Source: Thermoanaerobaculia bacterium (lineage in GTDB: Bacteria; Acidobacteriota; Thermoanaerobaculia; Multivoradales; Multivoraceae). Taken from it: a stretch of DNA of 64,000 bases. Both the position numbers and the translations under genes were made by a program. The stretch covers positions 62,001-126,000 of the forward strand of contig JAJEBV010000027.1 of NCBI GenBank assembly GCA_022822365.1, read 5' to 3'. The notes beneath the pieces are model-generated. The model saw nothing but the letters and a program-made list of their open reading frames with translations, was not told where the DNA came from and ran no database searches. The stretch's first letter is position 1. Each line of letters opens with the position of its first letter. This document shows, in pieces, positions 55,301-64,000 of the stretch.

Positions 55301-57253
55301 TCAGGTGCCGGCTGCCTCGGCCTCGCCCAGGCCGAAGTTCTCGATGAAGTCCTGGGTGTAGTGGACGCCGACCTCCTCGCGGAGCCGCTGCAGCAGGGAC
55401 TGGAGCATGGTCAGGTTCCGCTCGGCCAGGAGTTCGTTCCGTGTCGCCTCGGGGTCGAACAGCGCGGGATCGAAGGACTCGCGTTCGGTCACCTCGAACA
55501 GAACGGCGCCGAACGGAGTGTCCACCGGGCCGCCGAACTGGCCCGCGGAGAGCGCGAACACGGCGCTGGCCAGCTCGGGCATTGCGCCGAGGGCGCCGAT
55601 CGGCTGGCGCAGGCCGAAGCTGCCGCTCTCCTCGATCACGGCATCGAACTCCCCGGCCGCGTCGTCCATGCTCAGCCCGTCCTGGACGCGCCCCCGCGTC
55701 TCGGTGAGCGCCGCCGCCAGGAGCTCGGTCTCCTTCTGCCGGCGGACGACCTCGCGAACGTCGACCTCGACTTCCACGAACTCCGAGTCCCGGGGCGGCA
55801 GCACCTCGAGCACGGAGAGGAGAGCCCAGCCCGCCGCGATGCGGACCGGCTCGGACCAGGCGCCGGCCTCGAGACCGAAGGCCGCGGAGCTGAAGTTGAA
55901 GTTGCGGCCGATGCCGGCCACGGCATCGTCTTCGCCGAACGGCTCCGTGCTGGCGTAGACGAGCGCTTCGGCGGCCGCCAGTTCCCGGGTCTCTTCCTCT
56001 CCCGCGAACGTCTCGTCCGCCAGGCGCTCGTGCAGGGAGTCGATCCGGCTCTTCGCCTCCTCTTCGGCCCGGGTGGCCAGGAGCTGGACCCGGATCAGGT
56101 TGCTGACCTCCTCGAGGGTCTGGCGTCCGCCTTCGCGGCGCTCGTGGACCTGGATCAGGTGATGGCCGGTGCGCGGGCCGAGCTGGTTCTCGACAGGTCC
56201 CACCAGGTCGCCGCCCGCGGCGCCGAACGCGGCCTCCTCGAAGGCCGGCGTCATCGCGCCGCGGCCGAAGTAGCCCAGATCGCCGCCGCCCTCCTTCGTC
56301 GCCTCGTCGTCCGAGTACTCCCGGGCCAGCGCCGCGAAGTCCTCTCCGGCCTCGATGCGGCCGCGCAGCCGGTTCAGCAGGCCGCGCGCCTGGTCCGCGT
56401 CCCGTTCGCTGTTCTCGAGCAGGAGGATGTGGCTGGCCCGAACCTGCTCCGGGATCTCGAACTGGGCCGGGTTGTCTTCGTAGTACGTCCGGACCTCGTC
56501 GTCGGTCACCTCGAGTTCGGCGCGGACCGTGTTCGTGCTGACCAGAAGGTAGCCCACCCGCCGGCGCTCGGGGAGTCTGAACTCCTCGCGATGCTCTTCG
56601 TAGTAGGCCGCGGCCTCCTCGCTCGAAGGCTCGGCCTCTGCGGCGAAGCGGCTGGCCGGCACCTGGAAGTAGCGGATCGCGGCGCGCTCTGCCGCTTCGC
56701 GGGCGCGCAACTCGACCTCCGCGTCGGAGACGTGGGCGACCTCGGTCAGCGCCGCCTGCAGCTTGCGCACGAGCAGGGACGTGCGCAGGTCGGCTTCGAA
56801 GTCGTCCACCGAGAGTCGGTTCGCGCGCAGGAGATCCTGGTACTGCCGCGCGCCGATGAAGTTGCCGGCCCCGTCGGTCAGGCCGGGCACGGCGAGGATC
56901 TCCTCCTGCAGCTCCTCGTCGCTGACGGTCAGACCCATCCGTTCCGCTTCCATGATGAGAAGGCGGTCGTTGATCAGGGCTTCCAGCGCCTGAACCGGCA
57001 ACTGGAGCTGGTCCGCCAGATCCGCGTTGAAGGCGTCGCCGTAGATTTCCCGGTAGCGGCTCTCCGCGTTGCGGTAGCTGCGCTCGAACTCGGCGAAGGT
57101 GATGCTGTCTCGGCCCACGGTGGCCGCGTCCGGATTGATCTGCGTGCCGTCGAGCGTCTGAAAGTCGGTGAAGACGAGCAGCACGAAGACGAGGGCCAGG
57201 CCGATGGCCAGCGGATAGAAGCTCTTGATGTTCTTGCGAATGACGTTCAGCAT
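55301..57253 (-). CDS. PpiD/SurA-like peptidyl-prolyl isomerase
   Basis: A 650-residue membrane-anchored periplasmic foldase. The N-terminal helix (NIKSFYPLAIGLALVFVLLVF) anchors it in the inner membrane, then a SurA_N-type chaperone domain (about 40-250), then parvulin domains: RASHILLLENSERDADQARG...FAALAREYSDDEATKEGGGDLGYFGRGAM is a clear first one; a second, weaker one lies at about 420-560. Its role is folding of outer-membrane and secreted proteins, fitting the large receptors here. It is divergent from mreB. Confidence 0.92.
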   Translation of the reverse strand: MLNVIRKNIKSFYPLAIGLALVFVLLVFTDFQTLDGTQINPDAATVGRDSITFAEFERSYRNAESRYREIYGDAFNADLADQLQLPVQALEALINDRLLIMEAERMGLTVSDEELQEEILAVPGLTDGAGNFIGARQYQDLLRANRLSVDDFEADLRTSLLVRKLQAALTEVAHVSDAEVELRAREAAERAAIRYFQVPASRFAAEAEPSSEEAAAYYEEHREEFRLPERRRVGYLLVSTNTVRAELEVTDDEVRTYYEDNPAQFEIPEQVRASHILLLENSERDADQARGLLNRLRGRIEAGEDFAALAREYSDDEATKEGGGDLGYFGRGAMTPAFEEAAFGAAGGDLVGPVENQLGPRTGHHLIQVHERREGGRQTLEEVSNLIRVQLLATRAEEEAKSRIDSLHERLADETFAGEEETRELAAAEALVYASTEPFGEDDAVAGIGRNFNFSSAAFGLEAGAWSEPVRIAAGWALLSVLEVLPPRDSEFVEVEVDVREVVRRQKETELLAAALTETRGRVQDGLSMDDAAGEFDAVIEESGSFGLRQPIGALGAMPELASAVFALSAGQFGGPVDTPFGAVLFEVTERESFDPALFDPEATRNELLAERNLTMLQSLLQRLREEVGVHYTQDFIENFGLGEAEAAGT

Positions 57254-57343
57254 GATTCGGACCCAGGCGCTCGGTAGAACGCGGAAGGCCCTCCGGGTTC
57301 AGAAGTACTGCCATCGTAACAGGATCGGGCGGTCGTCCGGCGG

Positions 57344-57349
57344 TTATGA
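57344..57349 (+). promoter_or_regulatory. Possible -10 box for mreB
   Basis: TATGAT matches TATAAT at 5 of 6 positions, 23 bp before the preferred mreB ATG at 57373. No good -35 is seen. Confidence 0.35.
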
Positions 57350-57372
57350 TCGCGGCGCGAGGTTCATCCCGA

Positions 57373-58389
<1,017 letters not shown>

Positions 58390-58404
58390 GGAGCGTTCAC
58401 CGAG

Positions 58405-59244
58405 ATGAGCGAGCGTCGGGTCGCCATCCTGTTCGCCGTCACGGTGACCTTTCTGCTCGCGTCGTTGACCGCTCAGTCGCCGGAGCGCGCGGGCGATGTG
58501 GCGCTGTGGGTGGAGGCCCCCGCGAAGCGACTGGTCTCCGCGGCCGCCGATGTCGCGGGCGGCGTGCGAGAGGGGTGGCGGACGAGGGCTCGGCTGGAAC
58601 GCGAGAACGAGGAACTTCGAAGCCGGCTGCGGCAGCTCGAGGCGGCCCATGCGACGGCTCTTGGCGCGGAACTGGAGGCCGACCTGCTTTCGGCGCCGTT
58701 CGGATACGCGCGGCCGCCGGACGCGGAGCTCCTGCTGGCGGACGTCGTCTACGTCGACTACCACTCCTGGCGGCGCACGGCCATTCTGCGGTTGCCTCGC
58801 GGCAACGCGAGGGCGGAGTGGGCGCGGCGGCCCGTGACCACCGTCGACGGCTTGCTGGGCCGCGTCGTTTCGGCCGGGGGCGACTATGCGCGCGTGCTGC
58901 TCGTTACGGATCGAGACTCTTCGGTGGGCGCGATGATCGAGCGAACGCGCCGTCAGGGTATCGTCCGGGGCACCGAGGCGGCAGGCGTGCTCTCGCTCGC
59001 GTACGTGCCGGTGCAGGTCGATGTCCAGCCGGGAGACCGCGTGGTCACGGCCGGCATCGACGGCGTCTTCCCGCGAGGAATCCCGATCGGCACGGTCACC
59101 TCCGTCGAGTCCGGCGGCGATCACTTCCACGAGATCAAGGTCGCCCCGCGCGTGGATCTCGGTTCGCTCAGCCACGCTTTCGTGTGGCGCCGCGACCCGG
59201 TGCCCGAGGCGGTCATGGACGGCGCGGATGCCGTGGGCCGCTAG
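58405..59244 (+). CDS. mreC: Rod shape-determining protein MreC
   Basis: Periplasmic scaffold linking MreB, PBP2 and RodA. The 279-residue protein has an N-terminal transmembrane helix (about 6-24), a coiled-coil (about 60-88: RARLERENEELRSRLRQLEA) and two beta-barrel domains (VTTVDGLLGRVVSAGGDYARVLLVTD, QPGDRVVTAGIDGVFPRGIPIGTV). It starts 15 bp after mreB and overlaps mreD by 17 bp. Confidence 0.95.
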   Translation: MSERRVAILFAVTVTFLLASLTAQSPERAGDVALWVEAPAKRLVSAAADVAGGVREGWRTRARLERENEELRSRLRQLEAAHATALGAELEADLLSAPFGYARPPDAELLLADVVYVDYHSWRRTAILRLPRGNARAEWARRPVTTVDGLLGRVVSAGGDYARVLLVTDRDSSVGAMIERTRRQGIVRGTEAAGVLSLAYVPVQVDVQPGDRVVTAGIDGVFPRGIPIGTVTSVESGGDHFHEIKVAPRVDLGSLSHAFVWRRDPVPEAVMDGADAVGR

Positions 59245-59740
59245 GTTCGCCGCCAGTCTGGCCCTGGTGTCGCTGGTCGAGTTGCTGCTGGCCGAAGTGC
59301 TGCCGGCGGCCGGGCGGACGATCGACCTGTTCGTGCTCCTGGTCGTGCTCGGCAGCCTGGCCGGCAACTCGCTCCAGGGCGTCGCGGGCGGCCTGGTCGC
59401 GGGCCTGGTTCAGGACACGCTGAGCACCTCGCCGTTCGGCCTTCACGGCCTCGCCTGCTGCGTCGTGGGCTACGGAGTAGCCCGCCTGTCGCAGCGCGTG
59501 GACACCGGCCAGAGGACGGTGGCGTTGCTCCTGGTCGCGGTGGGTACGCTGGTGCATCAGGCGATCGTTCTCGGCCTCCTCAGGTTTCTGGAAGTCGGCG
59601 AGTTCGGCGGCGCCGTCGTTCCGCTACGGGTGGCGGCGACGACCGCCGTCGGCCTGCCGGGACTGTGGTTGTTCAACCGGGCCCAGGCCTGGGTCGATGA
59701 ACGGCGTACCCTGAAGGAGGGGAGGGCGCGTCCGCGGTGA
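59228..59740 (+). CDS. mreD: Rod shape-determining protein MreD
   Basis: A 170-residue integral membrane protein with about five transmembrane helices (AASLALVSLVELLLAEVL, DLFVLLVVLGSLAGNSL, GLACCVVGYGVA and others) and the family's LVAGLVQDTLSTSPFGLHGL segment. ATG 59228 overlaps the mreC end, indicating coupled translation. Part of the elongasome operon. Confidence 0.92.
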   Translation: MPWAARFAASLALVSLVELLLAEVLPAAGRTIDLFVLLVVLGSLAGNSLQGVAGGLVAGLVQDTLSTSPFGLHGLACCVVGYGVARLSQRVDTGQRTVALLLVAVGTLVHQAIVLGLLRFLEVGEFGGAVVPLRVAATTAVGLPGLWLFNRAQAWVDERRTLKEGRARPR

Positions 59741-59753
59741 CCGCGATGGCCAC

Positions 59754-61553
59754 ATGATGAGTCTGCAGAACCCGGCGCGGGAGTACAGCTCGGATTGGGT
59801 CCTGCTGAACATGGCCGCCCGGCTCAGATGGCTGTGCGGCGTGCTGGGCGTGGCCCTGGCGGTCGTGATCGGCGCCTACTGGTATCACCAGATCATTCGG
59901 GCGGAGCACTACGAACGTCTGGCCGAGAACAACCGGCTGCGGGTGCTGCGACTGGACGCGCCGAGGGGCCTGATCTACGACCGTTCGGGGCGGATCCTGG
60001 TCGAGAACACGCCCACTTTCCGCTTGATGATCGACCGCAGCGCGAGCTCTGACCTTGGCGCCAGTCTGGCCTTCGCGGCCGGGATCCTCGGCCGGGAGGA
60101 GCGGGAGCTCAGGGCCGCGCTGGAGCGTCATCGGGGCGTGGCCCGGGAGGTGCCCGTGCTGCTGGCCGAAGACCTGGAGCTGACCCAGGTCGCCCGGTTC
60201 GAGGTTTCGGAGCCCGAGCATCCGGAGTTCGAGATCTCCACGTCGAGGCGCCGGCTGTACCGGCACAGCTTTCAGACAGCTCATGTGGTGGGCTATCTGG
60301 GCGAACCCACTCCAGCCGAACACGACCGCGACGACTCGCTGGCGGCCGGGGATCTGGTAGGCCGCAGCGGCGTGGAACTGCTGCGGGATCGCCGGCTGCG
60401 CGGAAACCACGGGGAACGGATCGTGGTCGTCGACAGCCGGGGCCGCCTGATGGGCGAGGACGTGCAGCGGGCGGACGCCGAGCCCGGCGAGTCCGTGACC
60501 CTGACGATCGACCTGCGGCTGCAGCAATTGGCCGAGAGCCTGCTGGCGGACAAGGCCGGCGCGATCGTCGCGCTCGACCCCCGCGACGGCGCGGTCCGGG
60601 CGATGGTCTCCTCGCCGTCGTTCGACCCGAACCGCTTCGCCGGCCGGCTGAGCCAGGAGGACTGGGACCGGATCGTCCACGCACCGGGAAAGCCCCTGCA
60701 GAACCGCGCGATCCAGAACACCTACCCGCCGGGCTCGGTGTTCAAGATCGTGATGGCGGTGGCGGGTCTCGCGGAGGGGCTGCTTGACCCCGAGGAACGG
60801 GTCTACTGCAGCGGCGCGACCCGGCTCTACGACCGCCGCTGGCGTTGCTGGCAGCGGCGTGGGCACGGCTTCGTCGATCTGCGCGGGGCCCTGCAGCACT
60901 CCTGCGACACCTACTTCTACCGGCAGGGCGTCAAGATCGGAATCGAGGTGATCGCCGCCTACGCCCGGCGGCTCGGGCTGGGTGGCCGAACGGGAGTCGA
61001 ACTCCCCGGCGAGAGCGAGGGTCTCGTACCCGACCCCGAGTGGAGCAGGGATCGGCGAGGCTATCCGTGGTATCCGGGCGAAACGGTCTCGGTCGCGATA
61101 GGCCAGGGGCCGCTGCTGACTTCGCCGCTGCAGGTGGCGGTGATGACCGCCGCGGTGGCGAACGGGGGGTTCCGTGTGCGCCCGTACCTGGTCGCGGGCG
61201 GCGGGGAGCCTCCCGAGCCGCTCGGCCTGGATGCCGAAGTGATCGCCTTCGTCGCCGAAGCGCTCGCCAACGTCGTCGCGAACGGAACCGGACGCAGTGC
61301 CAGGACGCCGGTGGTGGCCGTCGCGGGCAAGACGGGAACCGCCCAGGTCGTCGCGCAGGAGACCTGGATCCGCTCGGAGGATCTCCCGCCCGATCAGGCC
61401 GACCACGCCTGGTTCACCTCCTACGCTCCGGTGGACGCGCCGGAACTGGTGGTCGTCGTCTTCGTCGAGAACGGGGGCAGGGGCTCGGAAGCTGCGGCGC
61501 CGCTGGCGAGAGAGTTGATCGAGGATCACTTCGGTGCTGCCGCAGGAACCTGA
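59754..61553 (+). CDS. mrdA: Penicillin-binding protein 2, elongation transpeptidase
   Basis: Transpeptidase that cross-links peptidoglycan during rod elongation. The 599-residue protein has a transmembrane helix (about 22-45), the pedestal domain starting NNRLRVLRLDAPRGLIYDRSG, and the transpeptidase domain with S328-V-F-K331 (YPPGSVFKI), SxN-equivalent QHSCDTYFY and KTG in VAGKTGTAQVV. ATG 59754 is followed immediately by ATG 59757. It overlaps rodA by 20 bp, the typical PBP2-RodA couple. Confidence 0.96.
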   Translation: MMSLQNPAREYSSDWVLLNMAARLRWLCGVLGVALAVVIGAYWYHQIIRAEHYERLAENNRLRVLRLDAPRGLIYDRSGRILVENTPTFRLMIDRSASSDLGASLAFAAGILGREERELRAALERHRGVAREVPVLLAEDLELTQVARFEVSEPEHPEFEISTSRRRLYRHSFQTAHVVGYLGEPTPAEHDRDDSLAAGDLVGRSGVELLRDRRLRGNHGERIVVVDSRGRLMGEDVQRADAEPGESVTLTIDLRLQQLAESLLADKAGAIVALDPRDGAVRAMVSSPSFDPNRFAGRLSQEDWDRIVHAPGKPLQNRAIQNTYPPGSVFKIVMAVAGLAEGLLDPEERVYCSGATRLYDRRWRCWQRRGHGFVDLRGALQHSCDTYFYRQGVKIGIEVIAAYARRLGLGGRTGVELPGESEGLVPDPEWSRDRRGYPWYPGETVSVAIGQGPLLTSPLQVAVMTAAVANGGFRVRPYLVAGGGEPPEPLGLDAEVIAFVAEALANVVANGTGRSARTPVVAVAGKTGTAQVVAQETWIRSEDLPPDQADHAWFTSYAPVDAPELVVVVFVENGGRGSEAAAPLARELIEDHFGAAAGT

Positions 61554-62649
61554 TCGCTGGCATCTGCTGCGCCGGGTCCGGTCCGTCAGCTGGCTGCTCG
61601 GCGGGTCGGCGCTGGCGTTGTCGGTGATCGGCCTGGTCGTCATTTCGAGTGCCTCCGCGGACATGAACACGGACTACGAAGTGCGCCAGTCGGCGTGGAT
61701 CGCTCTGGGTCTGGTGGTCCTGGCGGCGGCCGCCGCGGTCGACTACACGTTCCTGCTCCGCTACGCCTTCTGGATCTACCTGGCGGCGGTGGCGGTACTC
61801 GCCGCGGTGACCTTCTTCGGCCACGAAGCGGGCGGCGCCCGGAGCTGGATCGGGATAGGCGGTTTCGGCGGTCAGCCGTCGGACTTCTGCAAGATCGCAA
61901 CGGTCCTCCTGCTGGCCCGTCACATGGCCGAAGCGCAGGCGCCGGTGGCGCCTCGCGGCTGGCTTTGGTCGGCTTCGGCGTTCGTCGTTGCGCCGGTGTT
62001 GCTGATCGCCCTGCAGCCGGACATGGGCGGCGCCCTGATGTTCGTGCCGATGCTCGCGGCGATGTCCATCGTCGCCGGCCTCAGGCTCCGGTCGGCCCTG
62101 ATCGCGCTGGGGGTGGCCGCGGTGGTCGCGGGCGCCATCTGGGTCTTCGCCCTGCAGGACTACCAGAAGGACCGGGTGTCGAGCTTCTTCAGGCCCGACG
62201 CGGACCCGCTGGGGTCGGGCTACCAGGTGCGCCAGAGCCGCATCGCCATCGGGTCAGGCCAGATGCTGGGCAAGGGATACGGCGAGGGCACGCAGTCGAA
62301 TCTGCAGTTCCTGCCGACGCCTCACACCGATTTCGTGTTCGCCGTGCTGGGCGAGGAGTACGGGTTCATGGGCGTCACCGTCGTCCTGGGGCTGCTCCTC
62401 CTCTACCTGGGAAACGGCGTGCGCGCGGCCCTGGCCGCGCGAGACCCGGCCGGCATGCTGCTCGTCGTCGGCCTGCTCGCCTTCATCGCGGGCCACGTTC
62501 TCTACAATACGGCGATGGTGGTCGGCCTGCTTCCGATCACCGGCATCCCGCTGCCCTTCCTCAGCTACGGCGGCTCCTTCATGCTCTTCTGTTGTGCGGC
62601 CACCGGGTTGATGATCCGCGTCGACGTTCAGCGCTTCGTCAACATCTGA
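61534..62649 (+). CDS. rodA: Peptidoglycan glycosyltransferase RodA
   Basis: SEDS-family polymerase partner of PBP2. The 371-residue protein has about ten transmembrane helices, with SEDS motifs GARSWIGIGGFGGQPSDFCKI, ALQPDMGGALMF (catalytic-type Asp), YQVRQSRIAIGSGQMLGKGYGEGTQ, LPTPHTDFVFAVLGEEYGF and PLPFLSYGGSFML. The start is GTG 61534 inside the PBP2 end. Last gene of the mreBCD-pbp2-rodA operon. Confidence 0.96.
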   Translation: MLPQEPDRWHLLRRVRSVSWLLGGSALALSVIGLVVISSASADMNTDYEVRQSAWIALGLVVLAAAAAVDYTFLLRYAFWIYLAAVAVLAAVTFFGHEAGGARSWIGIGGFGGQPSDFCKIATVLLLARHMAEAQAPVAPRGWLWSASAFVVAPVLLIALQPDMGGALMFVPMLAAMSIVAGLRLRSALIALGVAAVVAGAIWVFALQDYQKDRVSSFFRPDADPLGSGYQVRQSRIAIGSGQMLGKGYGEGTQSNLQFLPTPHTDFVFAVLGEEYGFMGVTVVLGLLLLYLGNGVRAALAARDPAGMLLVVGLLAFIAGHVLYNTAMVVGLLPITGIPLPFLSYGGSFMLFCCAATGLMIRVDVQRFVNI

Positions 62650-62681
62650 GCGGGCCGTCAGGGACGGCCGCCGGCACCGAC

Positions 62682-64000
62682 ATGCACAGGGAGCTTCTGG
62701 TCGAAGGCGACCCGCACCAGACCCGCCTCGCCGTCCTGGAGGCCGGCCGGCTGGTGGAGTTCTTCGTCGAGCGCCATCGTGGCCGCGGCCTCGTCGGCAA
62801 CGTCTACAAGGGGAGGGTACGGCGGGTTCTTCCCGGCATGAGGGCTGCCTTCGTCGACCTGGGACTGGAACGGGACGGCTACCTGTACCTCGAGGAGATG
62901 GCGGTTGACGAGTCGGGAGCGCCAGGCGGTGACGGCCGGCGGACGAGTCCTGGCATCCCGCGGCGGGGTCAGGAAGTGGTCGTTCAGATCGCCAGGGAAA
63001 GACTGGCGGACAAGGGACCGCGGGTCACGACCGAGATCACGCTTCCCGGCCGGTACCTGGTGCTGACGCCCCTGGCCGGTCGGTTGGGGATCTCCAGGCG
63101 GATCGATGATCCGGACGAACGGGCGCGTCTGGAGACGGTGGCCCTGGAAGGGTGGGGCGATGCGCTCGAAGCGACGGGTTGCATCGTGCGCACGGCGGCG
63201 GCGGGGGCGCCGGCGGATGACCTCGGGAGGGAGTACGGGCTTCTGGCCGAGGTCTGGCGGGAGATCGAGGGGCGGGCGGTCGCGACCGCGGCCCCGGCAC
63301 TGCTCCACCAGGAGGAAGAACTCGCGGTACGGGTCATTCGCGACCACTTCGGGGAGGACTTCAGCGCCCTGCTGGTCGACGGCGCCGATGCACACAGGGT
63401 CATCCGCGAGTACCTCGGGCGGGTCCAGCCGGAACTCCTGACGAGGCTGGAGAAGAGCCGCCGCGGTCTGTTCGATCGCTACCGGATCGACGCTGCCGTC
63501 GACGCCGCGCTGGAGCCGCGGGCGCCGCTGCCGTCCGGCGGCTATCTGGTCATCAACCAGACCGAGGCGCTGGTGGCCATCGACGTGAACTCCGGCCGCG
63601 ATGTCGGCCGTGGCGATTTCCGCGACACGATCCTCCGGACCAATCTCGAAGCGGTAGCGGAAGCCGTCCGCCAGATACGGCTGCGGGACCTGTCCGGCAT
63701 CCTCGTCATCGACCTGATCGACATGGAACACGAAGAAGATCGTCGCGCGGTGTTCGCGCGGCTCGAGGCGGAACTGCGGAAGGACCGCGCCCGGAAGCGG
63801 GTGCTCGAGATCTCGAAGTTCGGCCTGGTTCAACTCACACGGCAGAGGCGGCGCGAGAACCTGGAGCGGGCGCTCATGGGGCCCTGCCCGACCTGCCGGG
63901 GCCGGGGCCGGATCAAGTCCGTCGCGACGATCTGCCTGGAGTTGCGGCGAACCTGTCTGGCGCACGCCGGCCGCGGTTGCCGCCAGTTGACGGTGCGGGT
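62682..64000 (+). CDS. Ribonuclease E/G family protein (3' end cut by window)
   Basis: Single-strand endoribonuclease for mRNA decay and rRNA/tRNA processing. About 440 residues are visible and the frame runs off the window. The N-terminal S1-like domain is LVGNVYKGRVRRVLPGMRAAFVDLGLERDGYLY; DNase I-like catalytic motifs are VAIDVNSGRDVG and ILVIDLIDMEHEEDR with the two Mg-binding Asp; SKFGLVQLTRQRRRENL follows, then the Zn-link CPTCRGRGRI. Length and lack of inserted sequence so far fit RNase G more than RNase E, but the C-terminal part is missing. The ATG lies 32 bp after rodA, preceded by the GC-rich stem GGGCCGTCAGGGACGGCC. Confidence 0.93.
   Translation, partial: MHRELLVEGDPHQTRLAVLEAGRLVEFFVERHRGRGLVGNVYKGRVRRVLPGMRAAFVDLGLERDGYLYLEEMAVDESGAPGGDGRRTSPGIPRRGQEVVVQIARERLADKGPRVTTEITLPGRYLVLTPLAGRLGISRRIDDPDERARLETVALEGWGDALEATGCIVRTAAAGAPADDLGREYGLLAEVWREIEGRAVATAAPALLHQEEELAVRVIRDHFGEDFSALLVDGADAHRVIREYLGRVQPELLTRLEKSRRGLFDRYRIDAAVDAALEPRAPLPSGGYLVINQTEALVAIDVNSGRDVGRGDFRDTILRTNLEAVAEAVRQIRLRDLSGILVIDLIDMEHEEDRRAVFARLEAELRKDRARKRVLEISKFGLVQLTRQRRRENLERALMGPCPTCRGRGRIKSVATICLELRRTCLAHAGRGCRQLTVR

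Overview
The window is about 64 kb of GC-rich (roughly two-thirds G+C) chromosomal DNA from a Gram-negative bacterium. It is gene-dense, with short or overlapping gene junctions, and lies around the replication origin: dnaA, dnaN, gyrB, gyrA, parA, parB, two perfect parS sites and the rpmH-rnpA-yidD-yidC-jag-rsmG block are all present. Two Oar-type TonB-dependent receptors with N-terminal carboxypeptidase-regulatory-like domains, a bactofilin and a lone FimT/ComEA pair fit Acidobacteriota (perhaps a Thermoanaerobaculia-like lineage) best. That placement is an inference from gene content; there is no rRNA in the window to test it.

Layout. 1-14.1 kb: 3' part of a tRNA-dihydrouridine synthase, a small membrane protein, a periplasmic penicillin-acylase-family hydrolase, a frameshifted TonB-dependent receptor, tmRNA, a second receptor, a lipoprotein serine hydrolase, then (minus strand) a DUF2332-like protein, mtnA, a FimT-type pseudopilin and a ComEA-like protein. 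14.1-20.2 kb: a structured, unexplained divergent intergenic region, tandem signal peptidases, pyrK-pyrD-pyrF, and an alkaline-phosphatase-superfamily membrane protein. 20.2-27 kb (minus): bactofilin, parB, parA, rsmG with parS in its first codons, jag, yidC, yidD, rnpA, rpmH. 27-30.6 kb: two tRNA-Ser genes, tadA, SRP RNA, dnaX, ybaB, recR. 30.9-34.6 kb (minus): class III aminotransferase, DegT-type aminotransferase, mutY. 35-43 kb (plus): dnaA, dnaN, gyrB, gyrA without recF. 43-47 kb: a transaldolase-like aldolase, an M20 dipeptidase, a CYTH protein and a sugar nucleotidyltransferase. 47.3-53.3 kb (minus): thrA-asd-thrB-thrC. 53.5-57.3 kb (minus): ruvA, ruvB and a PpiD-like foldase. 57.3-64 kb (plus): mreB-mreC-mreD-pbp2-rodA and the 5' part of an RNase E/G gene.

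The feature that ordinary annotation does not explain is a pair of palindromic repeat families. A roughly 70-bp triple-hairpin repeat (called TH here) occurs six times. A 174-182-bp long-stem repeat (LS) with 33-36-bp terminal inverted repeats occurs three times, always 92-101 bp downstream of a TH copy in the same orientation, so TH+LS looks like one composite element of about 320-340 bp. Stems are kept while their sequences differ between copies. One TH copy is inserted in frame inside an aminotransferase gene, another forms the C-terminus of a CYTH protein and itself carries a nested 69-bp hairpin insertion flanked by GTCAG direct repeats, and others sit just after gene ends. This resembles Rickettsia palindromic elements in behaviour; the element itself I do not recognise.

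Other points of note: a 20-codon diverged copy of the thrB start wedged between asd and thrB; a tadA stop codon inside a tRNA-Ser gene; TANNNT motifs 6-9 nt before start codons that lack Shine-Dalgarno sequences (possible leaderless transcription); and interleaved inverted repeats plus an AT-rich patch between dnaA and dnaN (oriC candidate).
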